DNA from: JBBAGE01 sp041655055
GTDB lineage: Bacteria; Pseudomonadota; Alphaproteobacteria; Rhodobacterales; Rhodobacteraceae
Assembly (NCBI GenBank): GCA_041655055.1
Contig: JBBAGE010000082.1
Location: 1-10,416 of the forward strand
Reading direction: 5' to 3'
DNA length: 10,416 bases
The notes below the pieces were generated by a model. That model was not told where the DNA came from. It saw nothing but the letters and a program-made list of their open reading frames with translations, and made no database searches. The position numbers and the translations under genes are program-made. Positions within the stretch are counted from its first letter, which is position 1; each line of letters opens with the position of its first letter. Shown here piece by piece: positions 1-7,273 of the stretch.

Positions 1-948
1 GCCGCGTTGGCGCGCCCGCATGTGGCGATCGTCACCACCGTGGCCCCCGCGCATATGGCAGCCTTCGACAGCCTTGATGCTATCGCCCGCGAAAAGGCCG
101 CGATCTTTGCGGGGCTGGAGCCGGGCGGCGTTGCCATCGTGAATGCCGATCTGGCGGCCAGCCCCCTGTTGGCGGATGTGGCCGCGCGATATGGGGCGCG
201 GATCATCCGCTTTGGCGCGCAGACGGGCGCGGATCACCCGAACCCGGATTTCTGGCTTGCCCGCGTGCAGCTTGCCCGCGATGTGACCGTGGCCGAGGCG
301 CGCCACGGTGATGCGCGGCTGATCTTCAAGCTCAACACCGCCGGGCGGCATTTCGCGCTCAATGCGTTGGCGGCGCTTGCGGCGGTTGATGCCGTGGGCG
401 GCGATGTCGGGCTTGCGCTGTCCGATCTGTCGCGGTGGAGCCCGCCCGCCGGGCGCGGCACGCGCGAAACGCTGGTGATGGATCTGGTCGATGATCATCT
501 GCGCTTTGATCTGATCGATGATGCGTTCAACGCCAATCCGGCCTCGCTTCAGGCGGCGCTCGATGTGCTGGCGGCGGCGGTGCCGCAAAACGGGCTGGGG
601 CGCGTCACCCGGGGCCGCCGGATCGCGATTCTGGGCGATATGCTGGAACTGGGCAGCGCCGAAGCCGAACTGCACGCCGCGATTGCCGATTATCCGGCGA
701 TTGGGGTGGTCGATCTGGTCTGTTGCGTCGGCCCCCGGATGCAGGCGCTGCATGATGCCCTGCCCGAAACCCGCCGGGGCGGCTGGTATGCCAGCGCCGA
801 TCTGCTGGCGCGCAGGGTCGAGGCGCTGATCGACGCCGGCGATGTCGTGCTGGTCAAAGGATCAAAAGGCTCGCAAGTGTCGCGCGTGGTTGACGCCATC
901 CGCGAATTGGGCCACCCGCTGTCGGATGACGCGCAAGGGATCGACTGA
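1..948 (+). CDS. murF: MurF, UDP-MurNAc-tripeptide--D-alanyl-D-alanine ligase (5' truncated)
   Basis: Cytoplasmic ATP-dependent ligase that adds the D-Ala-D-Ala dipeptide to UDP-MurNAc-tripeptide, completing the pentapeptide precursor. The reading frame is open from base 1, so the gene begins upstream; the TTG at 7 is an internal codon, not a start. About 315 residues are visible; the N-terminal domain and ATP P-loop (roughly 140-150 residues by comparison with about 450-470 aa family members) are missing. Visible signatures: the Mur-ligase segment VTTVAPAHM near the left edge followed by EKAAIF; GRHFALNALAA (bases about 343-378); the MurF signature DAFNANPAS beginning at base 520; GDMLELG in the C-terminal domain; and the C-terminal VKGSKGSQVSRVV. 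The stop TGA (946-948) overlaps the mraY start by one base, pointing to coupled translation. Assignment to MurF rather than MurE rests on the DxxNANP motif, the KGS(K/R) C-terminus and position directly before mraY. Confidence 0.96.
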   Translation, partial: AALARPHVAIVTTVAPAHMAAFDSLDAIAREKAAIFAGLEPGGVAIVNADLAASPLLADVAARYGARIIRFGAQTGADHPNPDFWLARVQLARDVTVAEARHGDARLIFKLNTAGRHFALNALAALAAVDAVGGDVGLALSDLSRWSPPAGRGTRETLVMDLVDDHLRFDLIDDAFNANPASLQAALDVLAAAVPQNGLGRVTRGRRIAILGDMLELGSAEAELHAAIADYPAIGVVDLVCCVGPRMQALHDALPETRRGGWYASADLLARRVEALIDAGDVVLVKGSKGSQVSRVVDAIRELGHPLSDDAQGID

Positions 949-2030
949 TGCTATACTGGCTGACCAACCTCTCTGACGGGGGGGATATCTTCAACCTGTT
1001 TCGATATATTACGTTTCGCGCGGGTGCGGCGTTTTTTACCGCGCTGATCTTTGGCTTTATCTTTGGGCGGCCATTGATCGAACTGCTGCGCCGCAGGCAG
1101 GGCAAGGGCCAACCGATCCGCGAGGACGGGCCAGAAACCCATCTGGCCAAGGCCGGAACGCCGACGATGGGGGGCTTGTTGATCCTGTCATCGGTGGTGG
1201 TATCCACCCTGCTTTGGGCGCGGCTTGACAATGGCTATATCTGGCTGGTGCTGTTCGTGACGCTGGCCTATGGGGCGATCGGCTTTGCCGATGATTATTC
1301 CAAGGTCAGCAAGGGCAATGTGAACGGTGTTTCGGCGCGTATCCGGCTGGGGCTGGGGCTGGTGATCGCGCTTGTGGCTGCGATCTGGGCCGCGCAGCTG
1401 CATCCCGATGCGCTGACATTTCAACTGGCGGTGCCGGTGTTCAAGAATCTGCTGATCGATCTGGGCTGGGTATTCGTGCCCTTTGGGGTTCTGGTGATCG
1501 TGGGCGCGGCCAATGCGGTCAACCTGACCGATGGGCTTGACGGGCTGGCGATCATGCCGGTGATGATCGCGGCGGGCACGCTGGGCGTGATCGCCTATGC
1601 CGTGGGGCGCGTGGATTTCACCGAATATCTCGATGTGCATTACGTGCCCGGCACGGGCGAGATCCTGATTTTCTGCGCCGGGTTGATTGGCGGGGGGTTG
1701 GGATTCCTGTGGTATAATGCGCCGCCTGCGGCCGTATTCATGGGCGACACCGGCAGCCTTGCGATGGGGGGTGCGCTTGGCGCGATTGCGGTCAGCACCA
1801 AACATGAAATCGTGCTGGCCATCGTCGGCGGCCTGTTCGTGGTCGAAGCGCTGAGCGTGATCATTCAGGTGCTTTATTTCAAACGCACCGGCAAACGGGT
1901 ATTCCTGATGGCGCCGATCCACCATCACTTTGAAAAGCAGGGCTGGGGCGAGGCGCAGATCGTCATCCGCTTCTGGATCATATCGGTGATCCTTGCGTTG
2001 ATCGGGCTGGCGACGCTGAAACTGCGCTAG
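948..2030 (+). CDS. mraY: MraY, phospho-N-acetylmuramoyl-pentapeptide-transferase
   Basis: Integral membrane enzyme that transfers phospho-MurNAc-pentapeptide from UDP to undecaprenyl phosphate on the cytoplasmic face, making lipid I. Full length at 360 aa, the same size as the E. coli protein. Visible motifs: GKGQPIREDGPETHLAKAGTPTMGG near residues 50-75; the catalytic ADDYSK pair Asp115/Asp116; NLTDGLDGLA at about 192-201; MGDTGSLA with the metal-binding Asp267; and the triple histidine HHH at 325-327 in PIHHHFE. Hydrophobic segments through the chain fit the usual ten-helix fold, and the end RFWIIS...IGLATLKLR is typical. Start ATG 948 is supported by an AAGGGA ribosome site at 935-940 (7-base spacing) and by the TGATG overlap with murF. 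It ends in TAG and is followed after 27 bases by murD in the same frame. Confidence 0.98.
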   Translation: MLYWLTNLSDGGDIFNLFRYITFRAGAAFFTALIFGFIFGRPLIELLRRRQGKGQPIREDGPETHLAKAGTPTMGGLLILSSVVVSTLLWARLDNGYIWLVLFVTLAYGAIGFADDYSKVSKGNVNGVSARIRLGLGLVIALVAAIWAAQLHPDALTFQLAVPVFKNLLIDLGWVFVPFGVLVIVGAANAVNLTDGLDGLAIMPVMIAAGTLGVIAYAVGRVDFTEYLDVHYVPGTGEILIFCAGLIGGGLGFLWYNAPPAAVFMGDTGSLAMGGALGAIAVSTKHEIVLAIVGGLFVVEALSVIIQVLYFKRTGKRVFLMAPIHHHFEKQGWGEAQIVIRFWIISVILALIGLATLKLR

Positions 2031-2057
2031 GCGCGGTGTTTTCGCAAAGGACGGGTC

Positions 2058-3464
2058 ATGATTGCAGTTCAGGGTTACGGCGGCCAGCGTATCGCCGTTC
2101 TGGGGCTGGGGCGCACCGGGCTGGCCACAGCGCAGGCTTTGGCCGAGGGTGGCGCGCTGGCGCTTTGCTGGGATGACAGCCCCGATACCCGCGCGCGGGC
2201 CGAGGCCGAGGGGCTGATCTTGCATGATCCGCTGGCGCGCGGCGGCTGGGATGATATCGCGGCGCTGATCGTCAGCCCCGGGATCGCGCATCTTTACCCC
2301 GCGCCCCATCCGGTCATCGCCAGCGCCTATGAGGCGGGCATCCCGGTCGATAATGATATCGGGCTGTTTTTCCGATCCTTTGGCGCGTCGGATTGGGCCT
2401 ATATGGACAGCCCGCCGCGCGTGATCGCGGTGACGGGATCGAATGGCAAATCCACCACGTCGGCGCTGATCCATCACGTGTTGACGGGCGCGGGCGTCAC
2501 TACCCAGCTTGGCGGCAATATCGGGCGTGCGGTGCTCGATCTCGATCCGCCGGGCGAGGGTGGCGTGATCGTGCTGGAGCTTAGTTCCTATCAGACCGAG
2601 CTTGCCCGGGCGCTGACGCCGGATGTCGCGATTTTCACCAATCTGTCGCCTGATCATCTGGATCGCCACGGCGGGCATGGCGGCTATTTCGCGGCCAAGC
2701 GGCGGCTTTTTGCCGAGGGCGGCCCTGACCGCGCCATCATCGGTGTGGATGAACCCGAGGGCGTATTCCTTGCCAATCAGATCGTCGAATCGCCAAGCGA
2801 TACGCGGCTGATCCGTATATCGGTGGCGCGCAAACTGGACGGGCCGGGGTGGAATGTCTTTGCCCGCAAAGGGTTTCTGGCCGAATGGCGCAAGGGGCGG
2901 CAGGTAGCATCGCTTGATCTGCGCGATATGCGCGGTCTGCCGGGTAGCCATAACCACCAAAATGCCTGTGCCGCCTATGCGGCCTGCCGCGCCATGGGCC
3001 TTGCCCCCAAGATGATCGAGGCCGGATTTGCCAGTTTCACCGGCCTGCCGCATCGCAGCCAGTTCGTGGCGGAATCGGGCGGCGTGACCTTTATCAACGA
3101 TAGCAAGGCCACGAATACCGACGCCGCGCAAAAGGCGCTGCAGGCCTTTGAACGTATCCGCTGGATCGTGGGCGGGCTGGGCAAGGATGGTGGCATTGCC
3201 GCGCTACAGCCGCATCTGGGGCGCGTGGCCAAGGCTTACCTCATCGGCCATTCGGCGCGGGAATTCGCCCTGCAACTTGGCCCGACCGCGCATGAGATCT
3301 GCGAGACGATGGAAACCGCCGTCGCCCGCGCCCATGCCGAGGCCGAGGCGGGCGATACCGTGCTTTTGGCCCCGGCCGCGGCCAGTTTCGATCAATATCG
3401 CGATTTCGAAAAACGCGGCGAGGATTTTATCGTCCAGGTGCACAAGGTGCTGGGCATTCCATAG
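2058..3464 (+). CDS. murD: MurD, UDP-N-acetylmuramoyl-L-alanine--D-glutamate ligase
   Basis: Cytoplasmic Mur ligase that adds D-glutamate to UDP-MurNAc-L-Ala using ATP. 468 aa, somewhat longer than the 438 aa E. coli enzyme; similar lengths are common in alphaproteobacteria (from memory). Domain order is standard: N-terminal Rossmann-like UDP-binding segment VLGLGRTGLATAQAL (about 14-28); P-loop TGSNGKST (126-133); TNLSPDHLDRHG in the central domain; Lys214 in FAAKRRL, at the place of the carbamylated lysine of the family; and C-terminal domain motifs FINDSKATNTDA (345-356), GGLGKDGG and LAPAAASFDQYRDFEKRG. Start ATG 2058 has AAAGGA at 2046-2051, six bases upstream, and gives a natural N-terminus just before the GLGRTG loop. 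It ends in TAG. The 106-base gap to ftsW is the largest between genes here. Confidence 0.97.
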   Translation: MIAVQGYGGQRIAVLGLGRTGLATAQALAEGGALALCWDDSPDTRARAEAEGLILHDPLARGGWDDIAALIVSPGIAHLYPAPHPVIASAYEAGIPVDNDIGLFFRSFGASDWAYMDSPPRVIAVTGSNGKSTTSALIHHVLTGAGVTTQLGGNIGRAVLDLDPPGEGGVIVLELSSYQTELARALTPDVAIFTNLSPDHLDRHGGHGGYFAAKRRLFAEGGPDRAIIGVDEPEGVFLANQIVESPSDTRLIRISVARKLDGPGWNVFARKGFLAEWRKGRQVASLDLRDMRGLPGSHNHQNACAAYAACRAMGLAPKMIEAGFASFTGLPHRSQFVAESGGVTFINDSKATNTDAAQKALQAFERIRWIVGGLGKDGGIAALQPHLGRVAKAYLIGHSAREFALQLGPTAHEICETMETAVARAHAEAEAGDTVLLAPAAASFDQYRDFEKRGEDFIVQVHKVLGIP

Positions 3465-3469
3465 GCAGG

Positions 3470-3489
3470 AAAGCGCGCGGCCCCGCTTT
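3470..3489 (+). terminator. Short hairpin after murD, weak terminator or attenuator candidate
   Basis: AAAGCG (3470-3475) is exactly complementary to CGCTTT (3484-3489) across an 8-base GC-rich loop, five bases after the murD stop. The arrangement A-rich, stem, T-rich resembles an intrinsic terminator, but the T-run is only three bases and lies inside the stem. Because ftsW and murG lie downstream and are presumably expressed with the cluster, strong termination is unlikely; partial attenuation or an mRNA processing or stability element is possible. Confidence 0.2.
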
Positions 3490-3550
3490 GCGCTGGCGTG
3501 ATGGTAAATATCTGGTTACACTTTCAGTCAGATCCGGCAAACGGACGATT

Positions 3551-3566
3551 TCAGGCAGTCAGGCAG
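3551..3566 (+). repeat. 8-bp tandem duplication before ftsW
   Basis: TCAGGCAG occurs twice back to back (3551-3558 and 3559-3566), ending four bases before the ftsW ATG. Each copy carries an AGG core that could pair with 16S rRNA. Only the second copy is at a usable distance (AGG 3561-3563, seven bases before ATG 3571). It may be a slippage duplication in the translation initiation region. Confidence 0.7.
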
Positions 3567-3570
3567 TAAC

Positions 3571-4737
3571 ATGACAGAAATGGTGTATGGCACGATCCCG
3601 GTGCGGGATGGCGAGCCGATTCTTCCCCGCTGGTGGCGGACCATCGATAAATGGTCGCTCGGGTTCGTGTTGCTGTTGTTCGGGGTGGGCATGTTGCTGG
3701 GCATGGCCGCATCGCCGCCTTTGGCCGAAAAAAACGGCCTGCCGAAATTCTATTACGTCGAACGGCAATTGTTCTTTGGCGGCATGGCGCTGGTGGTCAT
3801 GGTGCTGACATCGATGATGTCACCGGTAATGGTGCGCCGACTGGGGGTGCTGGGGTTTCTGGCGGCCTTTGTGGCGCTGGTGTTCCTGCCGTTTTTTGGC
3901 ACCGATTTCGGCAAGGGCGCGATGCGGTGGTATTCGCTGGGCTTTGCCTCGGTCCAGCCGTCGGAATTTCTCAAGCCGGTATTCATCATCGTCTGCGCCT
4001 GGCTGATGGCCGCGGCGCAGGATATCAACGGCCCGCCGGGGCGGCTTTATTCCTTTGCGCTGGCGATTGCGATCGTGGCGATGCTGGCGCTGCAACCCGA
4101 TTTCGGCCAGGCCAGTCTGGTGCTGTTTGGCTGGGGCGTGATGTATTTCGTGGCTGGCGCGCCGATCTTCTTGCTGCTGGTGCTGGGGGGCATGGTGCTG
4201 CTGGTGGGTATGTTTGCCTATAACAGTTCCGAACATTTCGCCCGCCGGATCGACGGGTTTCTCAACCCCGAGGTCGATCCGACCACCCAGTTGGGCTATG
4301 CCACCAATGCAATCCGCGAGGGCGGCTTTTTCGGCGTCGGCGTCGGCGAAGGCCAGGTGAAATGGTCGCTGCCCGACGCGCATACCGATTTCATCATTGC
4401 TGTCGCGGCCGAGGAATTCGGGCTGGTGCTGGTGGGCTTCATCCTGCTGCTCTTTGCGGCGATCACGCTGCGCGCCTTGCTGCGGCTGGTGCGCGAACGC
4501 GATCCGTTCATCCGGCTGGCGGGCACCGGGCTTGCCTGCATGTTTGGGGTGCAGGCGATGATCAATATGGGTGTGGCGGTGCGTTTGTTGCCGGCCAAGG
4601 GCATGACGCTGCCTTTTGTCAGCTATGGCGGATCGTCGGTGATTGCCTCGGGGATTGCGGTGGGGATGTTGCTCGCCTTTACCCGCACGCGCCCGCAAGG
4701 CGGGATCGGTGATTTCCTGATCAAGCGGGGGCGCTAG
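3571..4737 (+). CDS. ftsW: FtsW, septal peptidoglycan glycosyltransferase (SEDS family)
   Basis: Polytopic inner-membrane protein of the divisome. SEDS proteins polymerise lipid II into glycan strands, with FtsW working alongside the transpeptidase FtsI. 388 aa with a cytoplasmic N-terminus of about 28 residues and hydrophobic segments consistent with ten helices. Visible signatures: KGAMRWYSLG followed by QPSEFLKP (129-136); LQPDFGQASL; a loop with DPTTQLGYATNAIREGGFFGVG; HTDFIIAVAAEEFG, where Asp273 matches the essential SEDS aspartate; and LPFVSYGGSS (SYGG 351-354). The usual NGARRW-type motif reads KGAMRW here, a mild variant. Position between murD and murG favours FtsW over the paralogue RodA. 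The ribosome site is modest (AGG at 3561-3563). It ends in TAG three bases before murG, in the same frame. Confidence 0.97.
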   Translation: MTEMVYGTIPVRDGEPILPRWWRTIDKWSLGFVLLLFGVGMLLGMAASPPLAEKNGLPKFYYVERQLFFGGMALVVMVLTSMMSPVMVRRLGVLGFLAAFVALVFLPFFGTDFGKGAMRWYSLGFASVQPSEFLKPVFIIVCAWLMAAAQDINGPPGRLYSFALAIAIVAMLALQPDFGQASLVLFGWGVMYFVAGAPIFLLLVLGGMVLLVGMFAYNSSEHFARRIDGFLNPEVDPTTQLGYATNAIREGGFFGVGVGEGQVKWSLPDAHTDFIIAVAAEEFGLVLVGFILLLFAAITLRALLRLVRERDPFIRLAGTGLACMFGVQAMINMGVAVRLLPAKGMTLPFVSYGGSSVIASGIAVGMLLAFTRTRPQGGIGDFLIKRGR

Positions 4738-4740
4738 GCC

Positions 4741-5877
4741 ATGGGGGGCAGGCGACCGCTGCTGGTGATTGCGGCCGGGGGCACCGGCGGGCATATGTTC
4801 CCCGCACAAGCTTTGGCCGAGGTCATGCTGCGCCGGGGCTGGCGCGTGCGCCTGTCTACCGATGCGCGCGGCGCGCGGTTCACCGGCGGCTTTCCCCATG
4901 TGGTCGAGGTCGAACAGGTCGCAAGCGCCACATTCGCGCGCGGTGGCCGGCTGGCACGCGCGGCGGTGCCTTTTCGCGTGGCAGGCGGCGTGCTGGCGGC
5001 AGGAATGCGGATGCTGCGCGATCGGCCCGATCTGGTGGCCGGTTTTGGCGGCTATCCGACGATTCCGGCCATGTCTGCGGCGATTGCCCTGCGTATCCCG
5101 CGGCTGATCCATGAACAAAACGGGCTTTTGGGGCGGGTGAACACGCTGATGGCGCCGCGGGTGGATGCGGTGGCCTGTGGCACATGGCCCACGCAATTGC
5201 CCGATGGGGTCGAGGGCACGCCCATCGGTAACCCCGTGCGCAAGGCGGTGTTTGAACGCGCCGCCGCCCCCTATATCCCGCCCGGCGATTATCCGATGTC
5301 GATCCTTGTGATGGGCGGATCGCAAGGCGCCAGCATTTTCGCCCAGGTCGTGCCGCAAGCGATTGCGGCCCTGCCCGATGCCCTCCGCAGACATCTGCGC
5401 ATCAGCCATCAGGCCCGCGAAGAAGATTGCGCCGACGTCGCGGATTTTTACGCCGCCCACGGGATCGATGCCGATGTGTTGCCGTTTTTCAACGATGTCC
5501 CCCGCCGGATGAGCGAGGCGCAACTGGTCATCAGCCGCGCGGGCGCATCGTCGATCGCCGATATCAGCGTGATTGGCCGGCCCTCGATCCTGATCCCCTA
5601 TGCCCATGCGGCGGGTGATCATCAAAGCATCAATGCGCGCAGCCTTGTCGATGCGGATGCCGCGATCTTGATCCCGCAATCGCGGCTGGGCGCGGATGTG
5701 CTGGCCGCCCAGATCCTGGCCGTGCTTGCCAACCCGGATGCGGCTGTGCATATGGCGCGTGCGGCGCTGCTTCAGGGCCGCCCAGATGCGGCAAATGCGC
5801 TGGCCGATCTGGCCGAAGGGCTTGCCGCGTCTGCCGTTCGCAAAACCCCACCGCCACCAGGAAAGCTGTCTGCATGA
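4741..5877 (+). CDS. murG: MurG, lipid I N-acetylglucosaminyltransferase
   Basis: Peripheral membrane GT28 glycosyltransferase on the cytoplasmic face that adds GlcNAc from UDP-GlcNAc to lipid I, giving lipid II for FtsW and the penicillin-binding proteins. 378 aa, slightly longer than the 355 aa E. coli enzyme. N-terminal Rossmann domain with the acceptor/diphosphate loop GGTGGHMFPA (13-22), GFGGYPTIPA, and HEQNGLLGRVN (from 124). C-terminal Rossmann domain with GGSQGA (192-197), then SRAGASSIADISVIGRPS (from 265) and GDHQSINA for donor binding. Asp274 sits where E. coli has Glu269, a ribose contact of UDP-GlcNAc. Start ATG 4741 places GGTGGH at the usual distance; the Shine-Dalgarno sequence is poor (G-run 4727-4731), so translation is probably coupled to ftsW. 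The stop TGA overlaps the murC start (ATGA). Confidence 0.97.
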   Translation: MGGRRPLLVIAAGGTGGHMFPAQALAEVMLRRGWRVRLSTDARGARFTGGFPHVVEVEQVASATFARGGRLARAAVPFRVAGGVLAAGMRMLRDRPDLVAGFGGYPTIPAMSAAIALRIPRLIHEQNGLLGRVNTLMAPRVDAVACGTWPTQLPDGVEGTPIGNPVRKAVFERAAAPYIPPGDYPMSILVMGGSQGASIFAQVVPQAIAALPDALRRHLRISHQAREEDCADVADFYAAHGIDADVLPFFNDVPRRMSEAQLVISRAGASSIADISVIGRPSILIPYAHAAGDHQSINARSLVDADAAILIPQSRLGADVLAAQILAVLANPDAAVHMARAALLQGRPDAANALADLAEGLAASAVRKTPPPPGKLSA

Positions 5878-7271
5878 ATGCCACCAAACTGCCCGTCGAA
5901 CTTGGCCCCGTTCACTTTGTGGGCATCGGCGGCATCGGTATGTCCGGCATTGCCGAAGTGCTGCTTAACCATGGCTATACCGTGCAGGGCAGCGACCTGA
6001 AAACCAGCAAGATCACCGACCGGCTGGCAAGCCTCGGGGCTACGATATTTGAAGGCCAGCGGGCCGAAAATCTTGATCATGCCGATGTGATCGTGATCTC
6101 ATCCGCGATCAAGCCGGGCAATCCGGAACTCGATGCCGCGCGCGCGCGCGGCCTGCCGGTGGTGCGGCGCGCCGAAATGCTGGGCGAGCTGATGCGGCTG
6201 AAATCCAATGTCGCTGTTGCCGGCACCCATGGCAAGACCACGACCACGACGATGGTGGCGCAACTGCTGGATGCGGGCGGGCTTGATCCCACGGTCGTCA
6301 ATGGCGGGATCATCCATGCCTATGGATCGAACGCGCGCATGGGGCAGGGCGAATGGATGGTGGTCGAGGCGGACGAGTCCGACGGCACATTCAACCGCCT
6401 GCCGGCCACGATTGCGGTGGTCACCAATATCGACCCCGAACATATGGAACATTGGGGCAGTTTCGATGCGCTGCGTCAGGGGTTTCTTGATTTCGTGTCG
6501 AACATTCCCTTTTATGGGCTGGCGGTTTGCTGCACCGATCACGCCGAGGTTCAGGCCCTTGTGGGCCGGATCACCGATCGGCGCGTGGTGACCTATGGGT
6601 TCAACGCGCAGGCCGATGTGCGCGCGGTCAATCTGCGCTATCAAAAGGGGCATGCCTTGTTCGACATCGCCTTGCAGGCCGAAGGTATCGTGATCGAGGG
6701 CTGCACCCTGCCGATGCCGGGCGATCATAATGTGTCAAACGCACTGGCAGCCGTGGCTGTGGCGCGCCATCTTGGCATTCGTGCGGATGAAATTCGCAGC
6801 GCACTTGCCAGCTTTGGCGGCGTCAATCGCCGGTTCACCAAAGTGGGCGAGGTGGACGGCATCACCATCATCGACGATTACGGCCATCACCCGGTGGAAA
6901 TCGCCGCCGTGCTGCGCGCCGCGCGTCAGGCCAGCGAAGGCCGCGTGATCGCGGTGCATCAGCCGCATCGCTATTCGCGGCTGCATTCGCTGTTTGATGA
7001 TTTCTGCGCCTGTTTCAATGAGGCCGATGTCGTCGGCATCGCCGAGGTCTACGGCGCGGGCGAAGATCCGATCCCCGGCGCCTCGCGCGAAGATCTGGTG
7101 GCAGGGCTGATCCGGCACGGCCATCGCCATGCGCGGGTGGTGACCAGCGAAGATGATCTGGTCCGGCTGGTGCGCGAACAGGCAAAATCGGGCGATATTG
7201 TCGTATGCCTCGGGGCGGGCACCATTTCGGCTTGGGCCAACAACCTGCCCGCGCGATTGACGCACGGCTAG
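5874..7271 (+). CDS. murC: MurC, UDP-N-acetylmuramate--L-alanine ligase
   Basis: Cytoplasmic ATP-dependent ligase adding L-alanine to UDP-MurNAc, the first amino acid of the stem peptide. 465 aa, near the usual 460-490. Domains in order: N-terminal UDP-binding GIGGIGMSGIAEVL with GSD; P-loop GTHGKTTTTT (117-126); central ADESDGTF and NIDPEHMEHWG; C-terminal DDYGHHPVEI (334-343), then HQPHRYSRL and GAGEDPIPG. The GIGGIGMSG, GTHGKTTTT and YGHHPVE motifs separate MurC from the other Mur ligases. AGGAAA at 5859-5864, nine bases before ATG 5874, is a good ribosome site, and the start overlaps murG by four bases. The TAG stop is followed after two bases by the permease start. Confidence 0.97.
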   Translation: MNATKLPVELGPVHFVGIGGIGMSGIAEVLLNHGYTVQGSDLKTSKITDRLASLGATIFEGQRAENLDHADVIVISSAIKPGNPELDAARARGLPVVRRAEMLGELMRLKSNVAVAGTHGKTTTTTMVAQLLDAGGLDPTVVNGGIIHAYGSNARMGQGEWMVVEADESDGTFNRLPATIAVVTNIDPEHMEHWGSFDALRQGFLDFVSNIPFYGLAVCCTDHAEVQALVGRITDRRVVTYGFNAQADVRAVNLRYQKGHALFDIALQAEGIVIEGCTLPMPGDHNVSNALAAVAVARHLGIRADEIRSALASFGGVNRRFTKVGEVDGITIIDDYGHHPVEIAAVLRAARQASEGRVIAVHQPHRYSRLHSLFDDFCACFNEADVVGIAEVYGAGEDPIPGASREDLVAGLIRHGHRHARVVTSEDDLVRLVREQAKSGDIVVCLGAGTISAWANNLPARLTHG

Positions 7272-7273
7272 GC

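Larger units (their letters stand above)
3465..3570 (+). promoter_or_regulatory. murD-ftsW intergenic region, possible internal promoter or attenuator
   Basis: This 106-base gap is the only sizeable one in an otherwise packed array. It holds a 6-bp hairpin just after the murD stop (3470-3489), then an AT-richer patch at about 3501-3533 that stands out from the GC-rich surroundings, including GTAA at 3504-3507 and TTAC at 3516-3519 as imperfect dyad arms, then an 8-bp tandem duplication beside the ftsW start. I could not fit a convincing sigma-70 promoter: TACACT (3517-3522) is a fair -10, but no good -35 sits at the right distance. The regulatory role is inference from position and composition only. 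Confidence 0.3.

Noticed and set aside
1..948. Start of murF at TTG position 7
   Set aside because: The frame is open to base 1 and the protein lacks its N-terminal domain and P-loop, so the window edge cuts the gene and this TTG is an internal leucine codon.
1188..3131. 647-codon open frame on the minus strand across mraY and murD
   Set aside because: It lies opposite two genes with clear catalytic motifs. Its product is rich in Arg, His, Gln and Asp-Arg runs, as expected from the reverse complement of GC-rich coding DNA, and shows no recognisable domain.
3504..3519. CtrA-type binding site
   Set aside because: The arms GTAA and TTAC depart from the TTAA-N7-TTAA pattern, with about two mismatches in total in each register, so no site is called; only the AT-richer patch is reported.
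3501..3569. 22-codon ORF in the murD-ftsW gap ending one base before the ftsW ATG
   Set aside because: It lacks a clear ribosome site, and a chance ORF of this length is expected at this GC content. Its position before ftsW is suggestive but not enough to call it a gene.
3651..4223. 190-codon plus-strand open frame inside ftsW
   Set aside because: It is an out-of-frame shadow of the FtsW coding sequence, with Gly/Ala/Arg-rich low-complexity translation and no motif.
3820..5751. 643-codon open frame on the minus strand across ftsW and murG
   Set aside because: Same reason: a basic, histidine- and glutamine-rich low-complexity product antisense to two well-supported genes.
7205..7273. 23-residue N-terminal extension of the permease starting inside murC
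   Set aside because: It would overlap the murC C-terminus by 67 bases, is not membrane-like and has no good ribosome site. ATG 7274 sits just after the murC stop and directly before the first helix.
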